Of a DNA stretch of 64,000 bases, positions 1 through 8,394 are shown in pieces. The stretch lies in the NCBI GenBank assembly GCA_019638675.1, contig JAHBTE010000001.1, positions 1,954,605 to 2,018,604 on the forward strand. Reading direction: 5' to 3'. Source of the stretch: Fimbriimonadaceae bacterium (lineage in GTDB: Bacteria; Armatimonadota; Fimbriimonadia; Fimbriimonadales; Fimbriimonadaceae). A program made the translations under genes and the position numbers. The notes beneath the pieces are model-generated. The model had not been told where the DNA came from and searched no databases. It worked only from the letters and a program-made list of their open reading frames with translations. Position 1 is the stretch's first letter, and each line of letters opens with the position of its first letter.

Positions 1-475
1 TCGCGATGGAGCCACTCTTATCTTCTCGATAGATTTCTTGAGCGAGTTCCAATATCCCTTGGACGAGCCCGCGATTTTGGGTTTCATTGCTTTTGCGGCT
101 CTTGGATTGGCATTCTGCTTCGTACGCTTCCCATAACTGTGTCCCGTCTGGTTGCTCAAGCAGTTCTTGTATCGACTGGGTTTCGAGCACTTGATTCAGC
201 GCTTTGAGAGCGGTTCGGCTACATTCGTCGCGATCTTTTCCTCGCCGAGCGAAGCCGTAGTAACCCAAAAACACCTGAAGGGAAGATAGTGGATTGTCTA
301 ACTCGGTTTGCCATTCCTCTAAAGTCGCTAATTCCTTTTTTGTCGCTTTCTGAAGTTGCGGAATCAAAAAGTTCGAAACATATTTATCGCAATACTGACC
401 GGCAATCAGTTGATAGAGTTGTATAGCCTTGGAGTCGAGAGGAGGGATGTCTCGGTTTTGCGATGCTGGTTCCAT
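1..475 (-). CDS. Hypothetical protein, N-terminal part (runs off window)
   Basis: An open frame of 158 codons runs on the minus strand from an ATG at 475 to the left edge of the window without a stop, so only the N-terminus is present. The visible part is rich in Gln, Glu and Lys, mostly helical in character, and has neither a signal peptide nor a membrane segment, so a cytoplasmic location is likely. I recognise no family or motif. No clear Shine-Dalgarno precedes the ATG, and the terminator at 487-518 separates it from the caspase-like gene upstream, so it is probably transcribed on its own. The frame was read directly from the sequence and contains no interruption. Confidence 0.6.
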   Translation of the reverse strand, partial: MEPASQNRDIPPLDSKAIQLYQLIAGQYCDKYVSNFLIPQLQKATKKELATLEEWQTELDNPLSSLQVFLGYYGFARRGKDRDECSRTALKALNQVLETQSIQELLEQPDGTQLWEAYEAECQSKSRKSNETQNRGLVQGILELAQEIYREDKSGSIA

Positions 476-486
476 TTTCAAAAGTG

Positions 487-518
487 AAAGGCCCTGAGTG
501 ATTGAACTCAGAGCCTTT
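487..518 (-). terminator. Intrinsic terminator after the caspase-like gene
   Basis: The two arms (AAAGGC-C-CTGAGT and ACTCAG-A-GCCTTT) pair except for one mismatch around a short loop. On the minus strand the stem is followed by a T-containing stretch. It lies 12 bases beyond the stop codon of the gene at 530-1894, in the right place to end that transcript. Confidence 0.6.
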
Positions 519-529
519 GTGATGAGATT

Positions 530-1894
530 TTAGAACCGGCTGTCTCGTGCCATGTTTGTGAGAACAGGCAAAGTTGGAGTTTGAACCGAACCACCGATGC
601 TTGCGGAATCCGAACCGCGTCGCATCGTGTAGAAAACATTCCAACAGAAGTCGGAGATGGGAACCTCGTTGGTAAAGAACGATTGCAAGGTCTTGGTAAA
701 TGCGTAGGTGTAAAGCCCGATTTGCTTGCCACCAGTAACGATGCTGGTGATTTGACCGCCAGGGATGGTTGCGTAAGCTTCGCTGACTGTACCGCGCATC
801 AGGCGTTCCTGACCAAAATAGTTTCCGCCTTCCATAGTGCGGTTAGATTGGGTGAACATATAGATGCTTGCACCTTTATCACTTAAAGGTCGTAGGATGT
901 CCATCTTCTCTACCATCTTGGAAGTGTCGGTATGGAATTCAGCATCAACGCCTGCAAGATAATCTCGTCCACCTAGGTGGGCGGTTACTCCAGTGAAGTA
1001 GATCACCACGGTTGCGTCGTTGGGAATAGATTCTGCGAGTGCTTTTGCCGCACTCCGAATTTGGTTAGCTGTGACATCAATTAAGGTGACCACTTTTTCA
1101 GCTTCGTAGCCGCCGAATTGCGTGAGGGCGCCTCGAACCGCTTCAGCGTCACTACCTGCAAAAGGAATTGCGGCATCTTTATCAGCCGATTTTGAGTTAC
1201 CAATGATCAGCGCATATTTCGTTTCGACCGTAGTAACCGGTCCTTCACCAAAGATTCCTTCTAAGTTGGTGTGTTCACCAGCTTTGACCTTAATGATTTG
1301 GCCTTTCGTGTCGCCAGCCGCTGTTCCACCAGGTGCATTTACATTTGAACCACCAGTGTTGCGTTGTCCGCCAGTGCTAGCTCCAGTTGCCTGATCTTCT
1401 GGCTGAACAAAAGAGGCATCCACCTTCCAGTTTGGAGTTAGACCTTTTAGGGCCGCTTTCGCATCTTTGTCTCCCTGGAGGTCGTACACTTTACCGAGAG
1501 ACTTGAGCAGTTCGGGGCTGATTTGATTCTTATCTTGAATCAAAGACTGCATTTCGTTTGCTGCGAGGGAGAGATACTGACTCTTTTCCTCTTCGGTTGC
1601 TGCGTTCTTGCCCATTTGATACGCTGCGTAAGCAGCAGCGAAGTTGGGAGAATACAAAGAGCCGTTTCGCCAGTACCGAGGTTCTGTGATTGGCCCCGGC
1701 AACCGGGTTGAAGTATTGGAATCATCAGCACGCGAAGCCAAAGCGGCTACGAAAGAATCACGAGCAACGCTCCACTCGCCATTTCTGGCTGCTTTCAAGC
1801 CGTTTTCGTAATCGGACTGCCAGTCAGCAAATGCGGCAATCGCCACGACTGCCGCTCCAAGCACGAAAAAGAATTTGAATGATTGTTTACCCAT
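530..1894 (-). CDS. Membrane-anchored caspase-like (peptidase C14 fold) protein, apparently catalytically dead
   Basis: This 454-residue protein starts with a hydrophobic anchor or signal segment (residues 7-23). A helical, TPR-like region follows (about 24-155), then a Gly/Thr/Asn-rich linker (165-200) and a caspase-type domain (about 226-425). The domain shows the first strand YALIIGNS (227-234), the acidic helix after it, and the second core strand ending VVIYF (296-300). In active members that strand runs into Gly-His and a later strand carries Asp-x-Cys. Here the Gly-His position reads GVTAH and the Cys position reads TQS (348-350). The only Cys is 417, elsewhere in the domain. I infer a pseudo-enzyme acting as a binding or scaffold module outside the cytoplasm. 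It follows the outer-membrane barrel gene by 11 bases, suggesting cotranscription. Fold assignment is moderate; loss of the dyad is read directly. Confidence 0.7.
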   Translation of the reverse strand: MGKQSFKFFFVLGAAVVAIAAFADWQSDYENGLKAARNGEWSVARDSFVAALASRADDSNTSTRLPGPITEPRYWRNGSLYSPNFAAAYAAYQMGKNAATEEEKSQYLSLAANEMQSLIQDKNQISPELLKSLGKVYDLQGDKDAKAALKGLTPNWKVDASFVQPEDQATGASTGGQRNTGGSNVNAPGGTAAGDTKGQIIKVKAGEHTNLEGIFGEGPVTTVETKYALIIGNSKSADKDAAIPFAGSDAEAVRGALTQFGGYEAEKVVTLIDVTANQIRSAAKALAESIPNDATVVIYFTGVTAHLGGRDYLAGVDAEFHTDTSKMVEKMDILRPLSDKGASIYMFTQSNRTMEGGNYFGQERLMRGTVSEAYATIPGGQITSIVTGGKQIGLYTYAFTKTLQSFFTNEVPISDFCWNVFYTMRRGSDSASIGGSVQTPTLPVLTNMARDSRF

Positions 1895-1905
1895 GAGTTT
1901 CGTTC

Positions 1906-3036
1906 TTAGTTCCCCGGTTTGAACGTGATGCCCAGCCCAATATCCATCTTGCCGGATTCAAATGCTCTGGCAAAGTTGAGGTCGATAGAGTATGGCTTAC
2001 CTATGGGGCGATACCCCAGGCCGAACGTAAGTGCGTCTCGGCTATCAAAGCCATTACCACCAGATGGAAGGATGCTCAGACCAAGACGTACTGGAATACG
2101 GGCATTGTAGCGATGCATGTTGTATTCAAAGCCAAAACCGTAGGTTGCGTAGTTTTTGCGCGAGAACAAGAGATCCTCGTCGCCGCCAAAATAGTAGTCA
2201 ATTTGCGCTAGCCATACAAGGAAATCTTCGCCTCGAGAGAACCTATTGAGTTGGCCACCAATACCGAAAGAAGCTTTACCAGGAATCTTATCGTAGATAC
2301 CGCTAGTTTCCGTGTTTCCGTTGAGATCAATTGGAGTGCGGACAGAAATTCCCCAAGCTGTGCCATTATCAGCACCCATGTAACCTTGAACACCAGCGAC
2401 AAGTCCGATTCCGATGCCGTTATCTGAGGCAGAAATGTTGCTTGAGCCAACCTGAGTATTACCGTCGAATAACAGATAGGATTGGGAATACTTGACGTAT
2501 TGGTTGGCAACAACCAAACCGATTCCGACATTCAATCCACCTTGCTGTCGACCAAAGGAAAGGGTGAAGAAATCGGTTTGCGCCCGCATGTTTTCTTCAA
2601 GGTTTCGAACAGAAAGAGTGTTGTTAGGAAGGTTGTTACCAGTGGTGACTGCGTCCATGTGACCACCGATGGTATAGCTCACGCCAAGCGTTCCACCAGC
2701 AAAGGGGGTTGCGTATCCGACATGACTAAGGGCAATGCGCCCGGAAGCTTCATCAGTGCTGTTCGTTCGATCATTAAAGTTACCGCTTGCTAAAGTCGTG
2801 CTTTTTGGCAAATTGCGGAACGAAATTGAAGCTGTTGGTTCACTGATGAACGCAAGTCCAGCTGGATTATCCAATGCAGATTGAGTTGTACTATCGGTTG
2901 CGCGGCTTGCACCACCGACGCCCATAGCTCTTCCGCCAGCATCTAAAGCATTCAAAAGATCGGGGACTTGTGCCGACGCGATGCTCGGCACTACGAATGT
3001 TAGGAGGATCAGCCCTATATGCTTCCTTGCGTTCAT
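1906..3036 (-). CDS. Outer-membrane beta-barrel protein (FadL/PorV-like)
   Basis: The 376-residue product has a signal peptide (1-22, cleaved after ASA). It then shows the N-terminal signature of PorV/UPF0164/FadL-like barrels: a glycine-rich GxRAMGxGGA stretch near residues 35-44, followed by an NPAGLA motif near 57-62. The rest is alternating amphipathic strands with turns rich in Asn, Gly and Asp, ending in a strand near the C-terminus, as expected of an outer-membrane barrel. The start is supported by AGGA about 9 bases before the ATG. It lies between an Ig-like secreted protein and the caspase-like protein on the same strand, so an envelope function is likely. The cargo, whether hydrophobic solutes or exported proteins, cannot be told from sequence. 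Confidence 0.72.
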   Translation of the reverse strand: MNARKHIGLILLTFVVPSIASAQVPDLLNALDAGGRAMGVGGASRATDSTTQSALDNPAGLAFISEPTASISFRNLPKSTTLASGNFNDRTNSTDEASGRIALSHVGYATPFAGGTLGVSYTIGGHMDAVTTGNNLPNNTLSVRNLEENMRAQTDFFTLSFGRQQGGLNVGIGLVVANQYVKYSQSYLLFDGNTQVGSSNISASDNGIGIGLVAGVQGYMGADNGTAWGISVRTPIDLNGNTETSGIYDKIPGKASFGIGGQLNRFSRGEDFLVWLAQIDYYFGGDEDLLFSRKNYATYGFGFEYNMHRYNARIPVRLGLSILPSGGNGFDSRDALTFGLGYRPIGKPYSIDLNFARAFESGKMDIGLGITFKPGN

Positions 3037-3077
3037 GTTGTTATTCCTGATTTTTTACCCGTTTTTAATTGTGAATG

Positions 3078-4187
3078 CTAGTTGTGGCGGTTGTTACCCC
3101 GGTTTCCGCGACCATTTCGCAAAAATGATTGCGTCGTGTCGCGAACGGTTTGGCTCACATAATCCGCACCATGGAGAGGCCCCTGGTTCCGATTGCTGGA
3201 AATTCCCCGACCGCCTTGCGTGATTCTCACTGTTTGATCTGCTGCCAAGTTGCCAGCTTTGTCAGTTGCGATGACTACGATATCAAAGACTGCTGGTAGC
3301 CGGGAAAGGTCTCGAATTCGTCCAGACCAAGTTACTGATGTGCCGTTAGCATTGACAGATCGTCGCGCTACTCGAGTGATGAAGTTTCCACCAGTGTCTC
3401 GAATCAGAACGTCAATGGTTCGTGCATCAAGGGAACCGTTAAATTGATCTTGGACTTGCACGACTACCGGAATTTGCCCGTTTCCAAATACTGGTTCGGT
3501 TGAAGTTGGAGCAAGTACGTTTGAAGTGGGAGGGGTTCTATCAACCGTGACGCTAATGGATTGATTTGCTGTATTACCCGCAAGGTCTTCAGAAGATAAT
3601 GCGATGGTTTTGGTTCCGTCTGTTGCTTCAAGTGAAGAATCCCAAATAACCATCAGGTTATTTGTATTCCCCGTATTATTTGGAATATCTGAGCCGTTGA
3701 CTTGAACTCGCCATTCCTTCATGTTGTCTTCAAGAAAATCAGCGGTTACGATAACTGATCCACGAACAAATCCTGCATTAATAGGATTGAACTGTAAGAA
3801 TTTAGGGTCTTTAACGTCAACGGTTACGTTTAGAGGTGCCAGCACGTTATATACTCCGCCCGGTTCAGTTGGTGTAACTTGCAACGTGTAGGCACCGTTG
3901 GCTAAGCCTTCACTTAAATTGAAGTTAATGGTTCCGTTTATTTTCCCGTCAGCGTTAGGTGTGAACTGCTTCGTGGTGGAGATAGAAACCGTTGGGTCGG
4001 CAACCTGGGTTAGTTTTACAAGAATGGTAACCTGGGCCGAAGCATTGTTGATGTTAAACGTGATGGTGTTTGATTTTCCAAGAAAATCACCGTCGTTGGG
4101 GGCGGCTAAAGTAATGGTGCCTGCAAACGCGCTCGCGCACACTAGCGCGAATAGGCATGAAATGGATGCTCTTTTAAGGCTCCTCAT
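3078..4187 (-). CDS. Secreted Ig-like/bacterial adhesion-type repeat protein
   Basis: A signal peptide (about 1-22, ending AFA) leads into beta-rich segments that look like three successive Ig-like domains of about 100 residues. Typical linker phrases are visible, such as TVDRTPPTS near 215-223 and ATDKAGN near 310-316, the kind seen in large surface proteins. The C-terminal 40 residues are basic and rich in Asn, Arg and Gly, a low-complexity tail that may interact with wall or surface polymers. The ATG overlaps the stop of the HAD gene upstream in an ATGA, so translation is probably coupled. No catalytic motif is visible, so a structural or adhesive role is inferred. Confidence 0.65.
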   Translation of the reverse strand: MRSLKRASISCLFALVCASAFAGTITLAAPNDGDFLGKSNTITFNINNASAQVTILVKLTQVADPTVSISTTKQFTPNADGKINGTINFNLSEGLANGAYTLQVTPTEPGGVYNVLAPLNVTVDVKDPKFLQFNPINAGFVRGSVIVTADFLEDNMKEWRVQVNGSDIPNNTGNTNNLMVIWDSSLEATDGTKTIALSSEDLAGNTANQSISVTVDRTPPTSNVLAPTSTEPVFGNGQIPVVVQVQDQFNGSLDARTIDVLIRDTGGNFITRVARRSVNANGTSVTWSGRIRDLSRLPAVFDIVVIATDKAGNLAADQTVRITQGGRGISSNRNQGPLHGADYVSQTVRDTTQSFLRNGRGNRGNNRHN

Positions 4188-4999
4188 TCGTTTATTATAC
4201 CTGTCAAATTCAGCTTTAGTACGTCTGCCGCGAACTTAGCAAACCCGCCTTCATCGTTTGATTCATACATTTTTTGAGTGATCGCTTTGATTTCAGGAGC
4301 GGCGTTGGAAACACATGCCGAAAATCCTGCCCACTTCAGCATTTCTAAGTCATTTGTCCAGTCGCCAATGGCGGCAACTTCGGAGGCGTCTATGCCCAGA
4401 GATTCTGCTAATTTTGCTAAGCCAATCCCTTTGTTTATTCCAATCGGCAGAAACTCAAGATAGTCTGGCTCTGAGATCACGATTGCGATATCTGTTCCGG
4501 CTAACATTTTCTTTGCCGCTTCGGTGTGATGAATAATTCGTTCTGGGTGATCAACAAACAGTAACTTCGTGGCCGAAAGAGAATTGAGTTCTGCCAGGCT
4601 TTGAATTGTTGGGAAGCAGCCAGTTCTTAACCTATAGAGGTCAGCAAACTCGCCGTCTTGGCTGAAAAATATTTCGTCTCCAGAATAAAGGTTGACATGG
4701 ATTGAGTGAGTTTGAGCATATTGGATGAGCTGGGTAACAATCTGTTCAGGCAAAGCATGATTTGCGATCGTTGTTCCTGTGTGGTCGATAACAAACGCTC
4801 CGTTACTGCTCACCGTTGGCCCTTTAACACCTAGTTCAAGCCAAAACGGTTCGATAGTCGAAATCCCTCTGCCACTTGCCAAGCAAAAAGTGATCCCTGC
4901 TTCAAGCAGTTGATGAACCATTTCAACATTTTTGGGCAGGAGCTTCCTATCACTCGTCAAAAATGTTCCATCCATATCAGTTGCAACTAGGCGAATCAC
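4184..4999 (-). CDS. HAD superfamily Cof-type phosphatase
   Basis: The 271-residue protein has the Cof/HAD-IIB layout. The nucleophile motif DMDGT is at residues 8-12, a Ser in an SGRG motif at 42-45, a lysine in NKGIGL near 189-194, and the acidic motif GDWTND near 213-218, which holds Mg. The cap domain lies between motifs II and III. Such enzymes dephosphorylate sugar phosphates, nucleotides or cofactor precursors; the substrate cannot be predicted. The start is a GTG at 4999. The gene ends in an ATGA overlap with the Ig-like protein gene, an unusual pairing of a cytoplasmic phosphatase with a secreted protein. Confidence 0.85.
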   Translation of the reverse strand: MIRLVATDMDGTFLTSDRKLLPKNVEMVHQLLEAGITFCLASGRGISTIEPFWLELGVKGPTVSSNGAFVIDHTGTTIANHALPEQIVTQLIQYAQTHSIHVNLYSGDEIFFSQDGEFADLYRLRTGCFPTIQSLAELNSLSATKLLFVDHPERIIHHTEAAKKMLAGTDIAIVISEPDYLEFLPIGINKGIGLAKLAESLGIDASEVAAIGDWTNDLEMLKWAGFSACVSNAAPEIKAITQKMYESNDEGGFAKFAADVLKLNLTGIINE

Positions 5000-5206
5000 G
5001 GCATATGGATACCGAATAATCCTTGATCGACATAGGGATTGTTTGGGATATTAGGCGCACATACCGAAGATATTGCGATTGCACTAGCTTTAGCCTTGAA
5101 TGGGCTAAACAAATCAAATCTTGCGGTGTTTACGATTGTTTCTGCAACTATCCTATAAGAATCTCAAGAATCTTCCGAGGATAGGAAAGGTTCAGGAACC
5201 ATCACA

Positions 5207-6076
5207 ATGGCTTTACGTGCAGAAAACTTACTCCTTCGACGCTATGTCGAAAAGGCAATGGTCGATCTTCCGGCTTTGCCGACTGTGGTTATGCAGGTTG
5301 TCCAAGCAACCGAAAGCGATGTCTCCACGACTAGTGAAATCGAGGGAATGCTGGTTGCCGATGCGGCGATCACAACCAAACTCCTGAAAGTTGTGAACTC
5401 GGCATATTTTGGTTTGCCACGTCAGATTGTCAACGTCAACCAAACAATTGCCATTTTAGGGATGCACCAGGTTCGGAACTTGGTTATGAGCATCGGCGTA
5501 CTGAACGCGCTCAGCTCGCCTAGCCCACGTATTGTTGAAGTTCAAAAAGCGTTCTGGCAACAAAGTTTTGCCGCTGCCACTTGCGCCGAAACTATCGCCA
5601 AGTCCAAAGGAATGTCCAAAAAAGATGTCGAGCTCGTATTTATCGGCGGTTTGCTCCACGACGTAGGACGACTCTTCCTCTTTACTCTTTTTAATCTGCC
5701 TTATCAAGAAGTTCTCAAGGAATCTGCACTCCGGAACGAACCACTTGAATCTGTAGAAGAACGAATTCTCGGAGTCACTCACGCTCAACTCGGAGGAATT
5801 CTCGGTGAAAAATGGAATTTCCCTGAAGAATTAATTCTGATGATTCAGAACCACGACAAGATTCCTGTGGGTGGAGCGACTGATCACGTTTATTGCACCC
5901 ACATTGCCGATGTCGTCGCGAATCAGTTATCGACCCCAGACATTGTTGGAACCGCGAATGATATTGATCCTAAAGCGAAGTTGTGGCTTGGATATTCCGA
6001 TGAACAATGGCTGGAACTCAAAGCCAAAACTGCTGACCAAGTTGAACTTGCAAAAGAGATGCTTGGCGTGATGTAA
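5207..6076 (+). CDS. HDOD domain protein
   Basis: The 289-residue protein is essentially one HDOD domain (about 20-215) with a short C-terminal extension. The leading LPALP motif (21-25), the NSAYFG stretch (64-69) and the degenerate HD motif GGLLHDVGR (147-155) are typical. HDOD proteins are output or adaptor modules in signalling, often linked to cyclic-di-GMP, motility or DNA uptake. No receiver, EAL or GGDEF domain is attached. An AGGA lies 8-10 bases before the ATG. It directly precedes fliD in the same direction with an 83-base gap, so a motility link is plausible but inferred. Confidence 0.85.
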   Translation: MALRAENLLLRRYVEKAMVDLPALPTVVMQVVQATESDVSTTSEIEGMLVADAAITTKLLKVVNSAYFGLPRQIVNVNQTIAILGMHQVRNLVMSIGVLNALSSPSPRIVEVQKAFWQQSFAAATCAETIAKSKGMSKKDVELVFIGGLLHDVGRLFLFTLFNLPYQEVLKESALRNEPLESVEERILGVTHAQLGGILGEKWNFPEELILMIQNHDKIPVGGATDHVYCTHIADVVANQLSTPDIVGTANDIDPKAKLWLGYSDEQWLELKAKTADQVELAKEMLGVM

Positions 6077-6108
6077 GGCAACCAAAGTAAGAATTACAGG
6101 ATGAAGCG

Positions 6109-6142
6109 AGAGTTGCTAACCAAAAATTAGGTGAGCAACTCT
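6109..6142 (+). repeat. Inverted repeat in the HDOD-fliD gap
   Basis: AGAGTTGCT at 6109-6117 and AGCAACTCT at 6134-6142 form a perfect 9-base inverted repeat with a 16-base spacer just before the fliD ribosome binding site. No T-run follows, so it is not a classic terminator. It may be an mRNA stability element or a regulator site. Confidence 0.35.
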
Positions 6143-6159
6143 TAAAACTTGGAGGAACT

Positions 6160-8394
6160 ATGAGCATTAACGGACCACAATCAGGAATTCGATTTTCTGG
6201 ACTCTCATCGGGTCTGGATGTTGAGAGCATTGTGACCCAGCTGATGTCGCTGGAGCGATTCCCGATCCAGCGAGTGCAGGCTCAACAGGCTCAACTCCAA
6301 GCTAAGCAAACAATTTTCGCTCAGTTCCGAAGCAGCCTTCTTACCTTGAATTCAGCCGCAACTGCGCTGAACTCAGTTGCAACCTACAAACCAAACAAAG
6401 CTTCAGTAGCTGATACAAGTATCGCAACCGTTTCTGCTACTGATGCCGCAGTTCCCGGTACTTACGCAATCAACGTCACTCAGCTCGCTAAAGCGCACAA
6501 AATTACAAGCTCGGCACAAACTGATGCAACTTCCTCGCTTGGGATGAGCGGATCGTTTCTAGTCAACGGAAAGCTTGTGAGCATTAACGCTGACGATACA
6601 CTTCAGGGCATTGCGGGCAAGATCAACGGAGTAGGGGCTAATGTCGCCGCAACTGTGATCAACGGCGGCACCAATCAGGCTTATCTTGTTGTCGGTTCGA
6701 CGGAAACTGGGGTTGAAAGCACAATCAAAATCGCTGACGTCAGCGGAGGCTTAGCGAGCAGTTTGGGCTTAATTAACGGGACTTCGTCAGTCGTCTCCCA
6801 GACTGGTTCGGTAGCAAAATCAAGTGGATTTGGAAGCGATACGAGTTCGCTTCAAACGCTTTTGGGGTTTGCGAATTCTGGAACGTTCACGTTAGGTTCT
6901 GATATGATTTCGTTCGATACAAGCGTTGATTCGTTACAGGATATTGCTAGTCGGATCACCGCTACGGGAAATCACACGGCGACGGTTGTTTCTGAAAAAG
7001 TGAACGGCGTCGATACTTTCCGTCTTTCTATTGATTCCGCTGCTTGGCCGAGCACCTATGACGATACAAATGGATTTCTTAGCCAAATCGGCGTAGTTCA
7101 GCGAGGATTTGCCAATCAAGTCGTGAGCGCGCAAGATGCAGCCGCAACCATTGACGGCATCGCCGTGACTTCCAAAACAAATCGCCTACTTACTGCGGTT
7201 GGCGGAATGACGATTGACCTCGTGAAAGAAGGGAACACAACCGTCACCGTTACGCGTGATACGACCGCAATCAAGGACAAGATTAAGGCGTTTCAAAGTG
7301 CTTATAACTCGGTGATTGGGTTCATTCGCGACAACTCTCAGTTTGATAGTGAAACGTTCCAAACCGGAACCCTTTTTGGCGACCAAACCGCAAGCCAAGT
7401 CGAAAACACACTAAACAATATGTTGTTTAACAGTGTAGGAACTGGCTCGCTTAAGAATTTGGCGGAAATTGGCTTTAGCCTGGACGATCAAGGCAAGTTA
7501 GAACTCGACGAATCAAAGCTCGATACCATCATCGGCACCAAACTCGACGACTTGAAGAAACTGATGATGGCAACTGGGTCTAGCACGAACACAGAAATCA
7601 ACTATGTGAGCAGCAGCAACAAAACGGTTGCTTCTGGCCCAACAGGTTACTCACTGAACATCACACAGATTGCAACCAAGACTTCGATGCTTGCGAATAA
7701 TGCCTTTTCATCTCCGGCAACTGGTGCTGAAGTTTTAACTTTTGGCGGAGCACTGTTCGGTAACAGTTCAATTGATCTCACCGTGAATGCTGGCACAACT
7801 TTAAGCACACTGATTTCGCAGATCAACTCAGATAGCCGCCTCAAAGATTTAATCACCGCTTCCGATGAAGGTGGAGTTCTTAAAATCGAAAGTAAGCGGT
7901 ACGGAACAGCTGGGCGATTTACTTTGACCAGCAACTTGAACGCTGCGGGTGATAACTCAGGCATCGGCAGCACAGGAGGAATTCTCACCGACGGGATGGA
8001 CGTTGCGGGGACAATCAATGGAGAAGAAGCCACCGGGAACGGTCAGTATCTTCTCGGAAAGAACGGCAACCCAAAAACTGAAGGTTTGCAGATTCAATAC
8101 ACAGGCACTACGCTTGGAGCCGTTGGAAGCATTATTTTTAATCAAGGAACTGCATCTGGAATCGGGTTCCGGGTTAATTCCTTTACCGATTCAGTGAACG
8201 GTCTGCTTTCAGCAGTTGACCAAACCCTTACGGCACAGGTTGAAGACATGACTGAGCGCATTGCCCGAATGACTGAAAACCTCACGCTTAGAGAATCCAC
8301 TTTGCGATTGAAATTTGCAGCGATGGAATCGGCTATCGGTCGTTTGAACCAACAAGGTTCTCAACTCGGCGCGATCATCAGCTCTCAAGGCTAA
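6160..8394 (+). CDS. fliD: Flagellar filament capping protein FliD
   Basis: FliD caps the growing flagellar filament and helps flagellin fold at its tip. The N-terminus (FSGLSSGLDVESIVTQLM, residues 11-28) is the conserved FliD_N signature, and the C-terminal coiled helix (about 690-740, with MTERIARMTENL) is FliD_C. The ATG has a strong GGAGG 5 bases upstream. At 744 residues it is much longer than common FliD proteins (about 450-500). The extra length is middle domains containing at least two further segments resembling the N-terminal domain pattern (about 225-290 and 485-590). No other flagellar gene lies in the window. The stop codon interlocks with that of the convergent ABC permease gene. 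Confidence 0.93.
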   Translation: MSINGPQSGIRFSGLSSGLDVESIVTQLMSLERFPIQRVQAQQAQLQAKQTIFAQFRSSLLTLNSAATALNSVATYKPNKASVADTSIATVSATDAAVPGTYAINVTQLAKAHKITSSAQTDATSSLGMSGSFLVNGKLVSINADDTLQGIAGKINGVGANVAATVINGGTNQAYLVVGSTETGVESTIKIADVSGGLASSLGLINGTSSVVSQTGSVAKSSGFGSDTSSLQTLLGFANSGTFTLGSDMISFDTSVDSLQDIASRITATGNHTATVVSEKVNGVDTFRLSIDSAAWPSTYDDTNGFLSQIGVVQRGFANQVVSAQDAAATIDGIAVTSKTNRLLTAVGGMTIDLVKEGNTTVTVTRDTTAIKDKIKAFQSAYNSVIGFIRDNSQFDSETFQTGTLFGDQTASQVENTLNNMLFNSVGTGSLKNLAEIGFSLDDQGKLELDESKLDTIIGTKLDDLKKLMMATGSSTNTEINYVSSSNKTVASGPTGYSLNITQIATKTSMLANNAFSSPATGAEVLTFGGALFGNSSIDLTVNAGTTLSTLISQINSDSRLKDLITASDEGGVLKIESKRYGTAGRFTLTSNLNAAGDNSGIGSTGGILTDGMDVAGTINGEEATGNGQYLLGKNGNPKTEGLQIQYTGTTLGAVGSIIFNQGTASGIGFRVNSFTDSVNGLLSAVDQTLTAQVEDMTERIARMTENLTLRESTLRLKFAAMESAIGRLNQQGSQLGAIISSQG

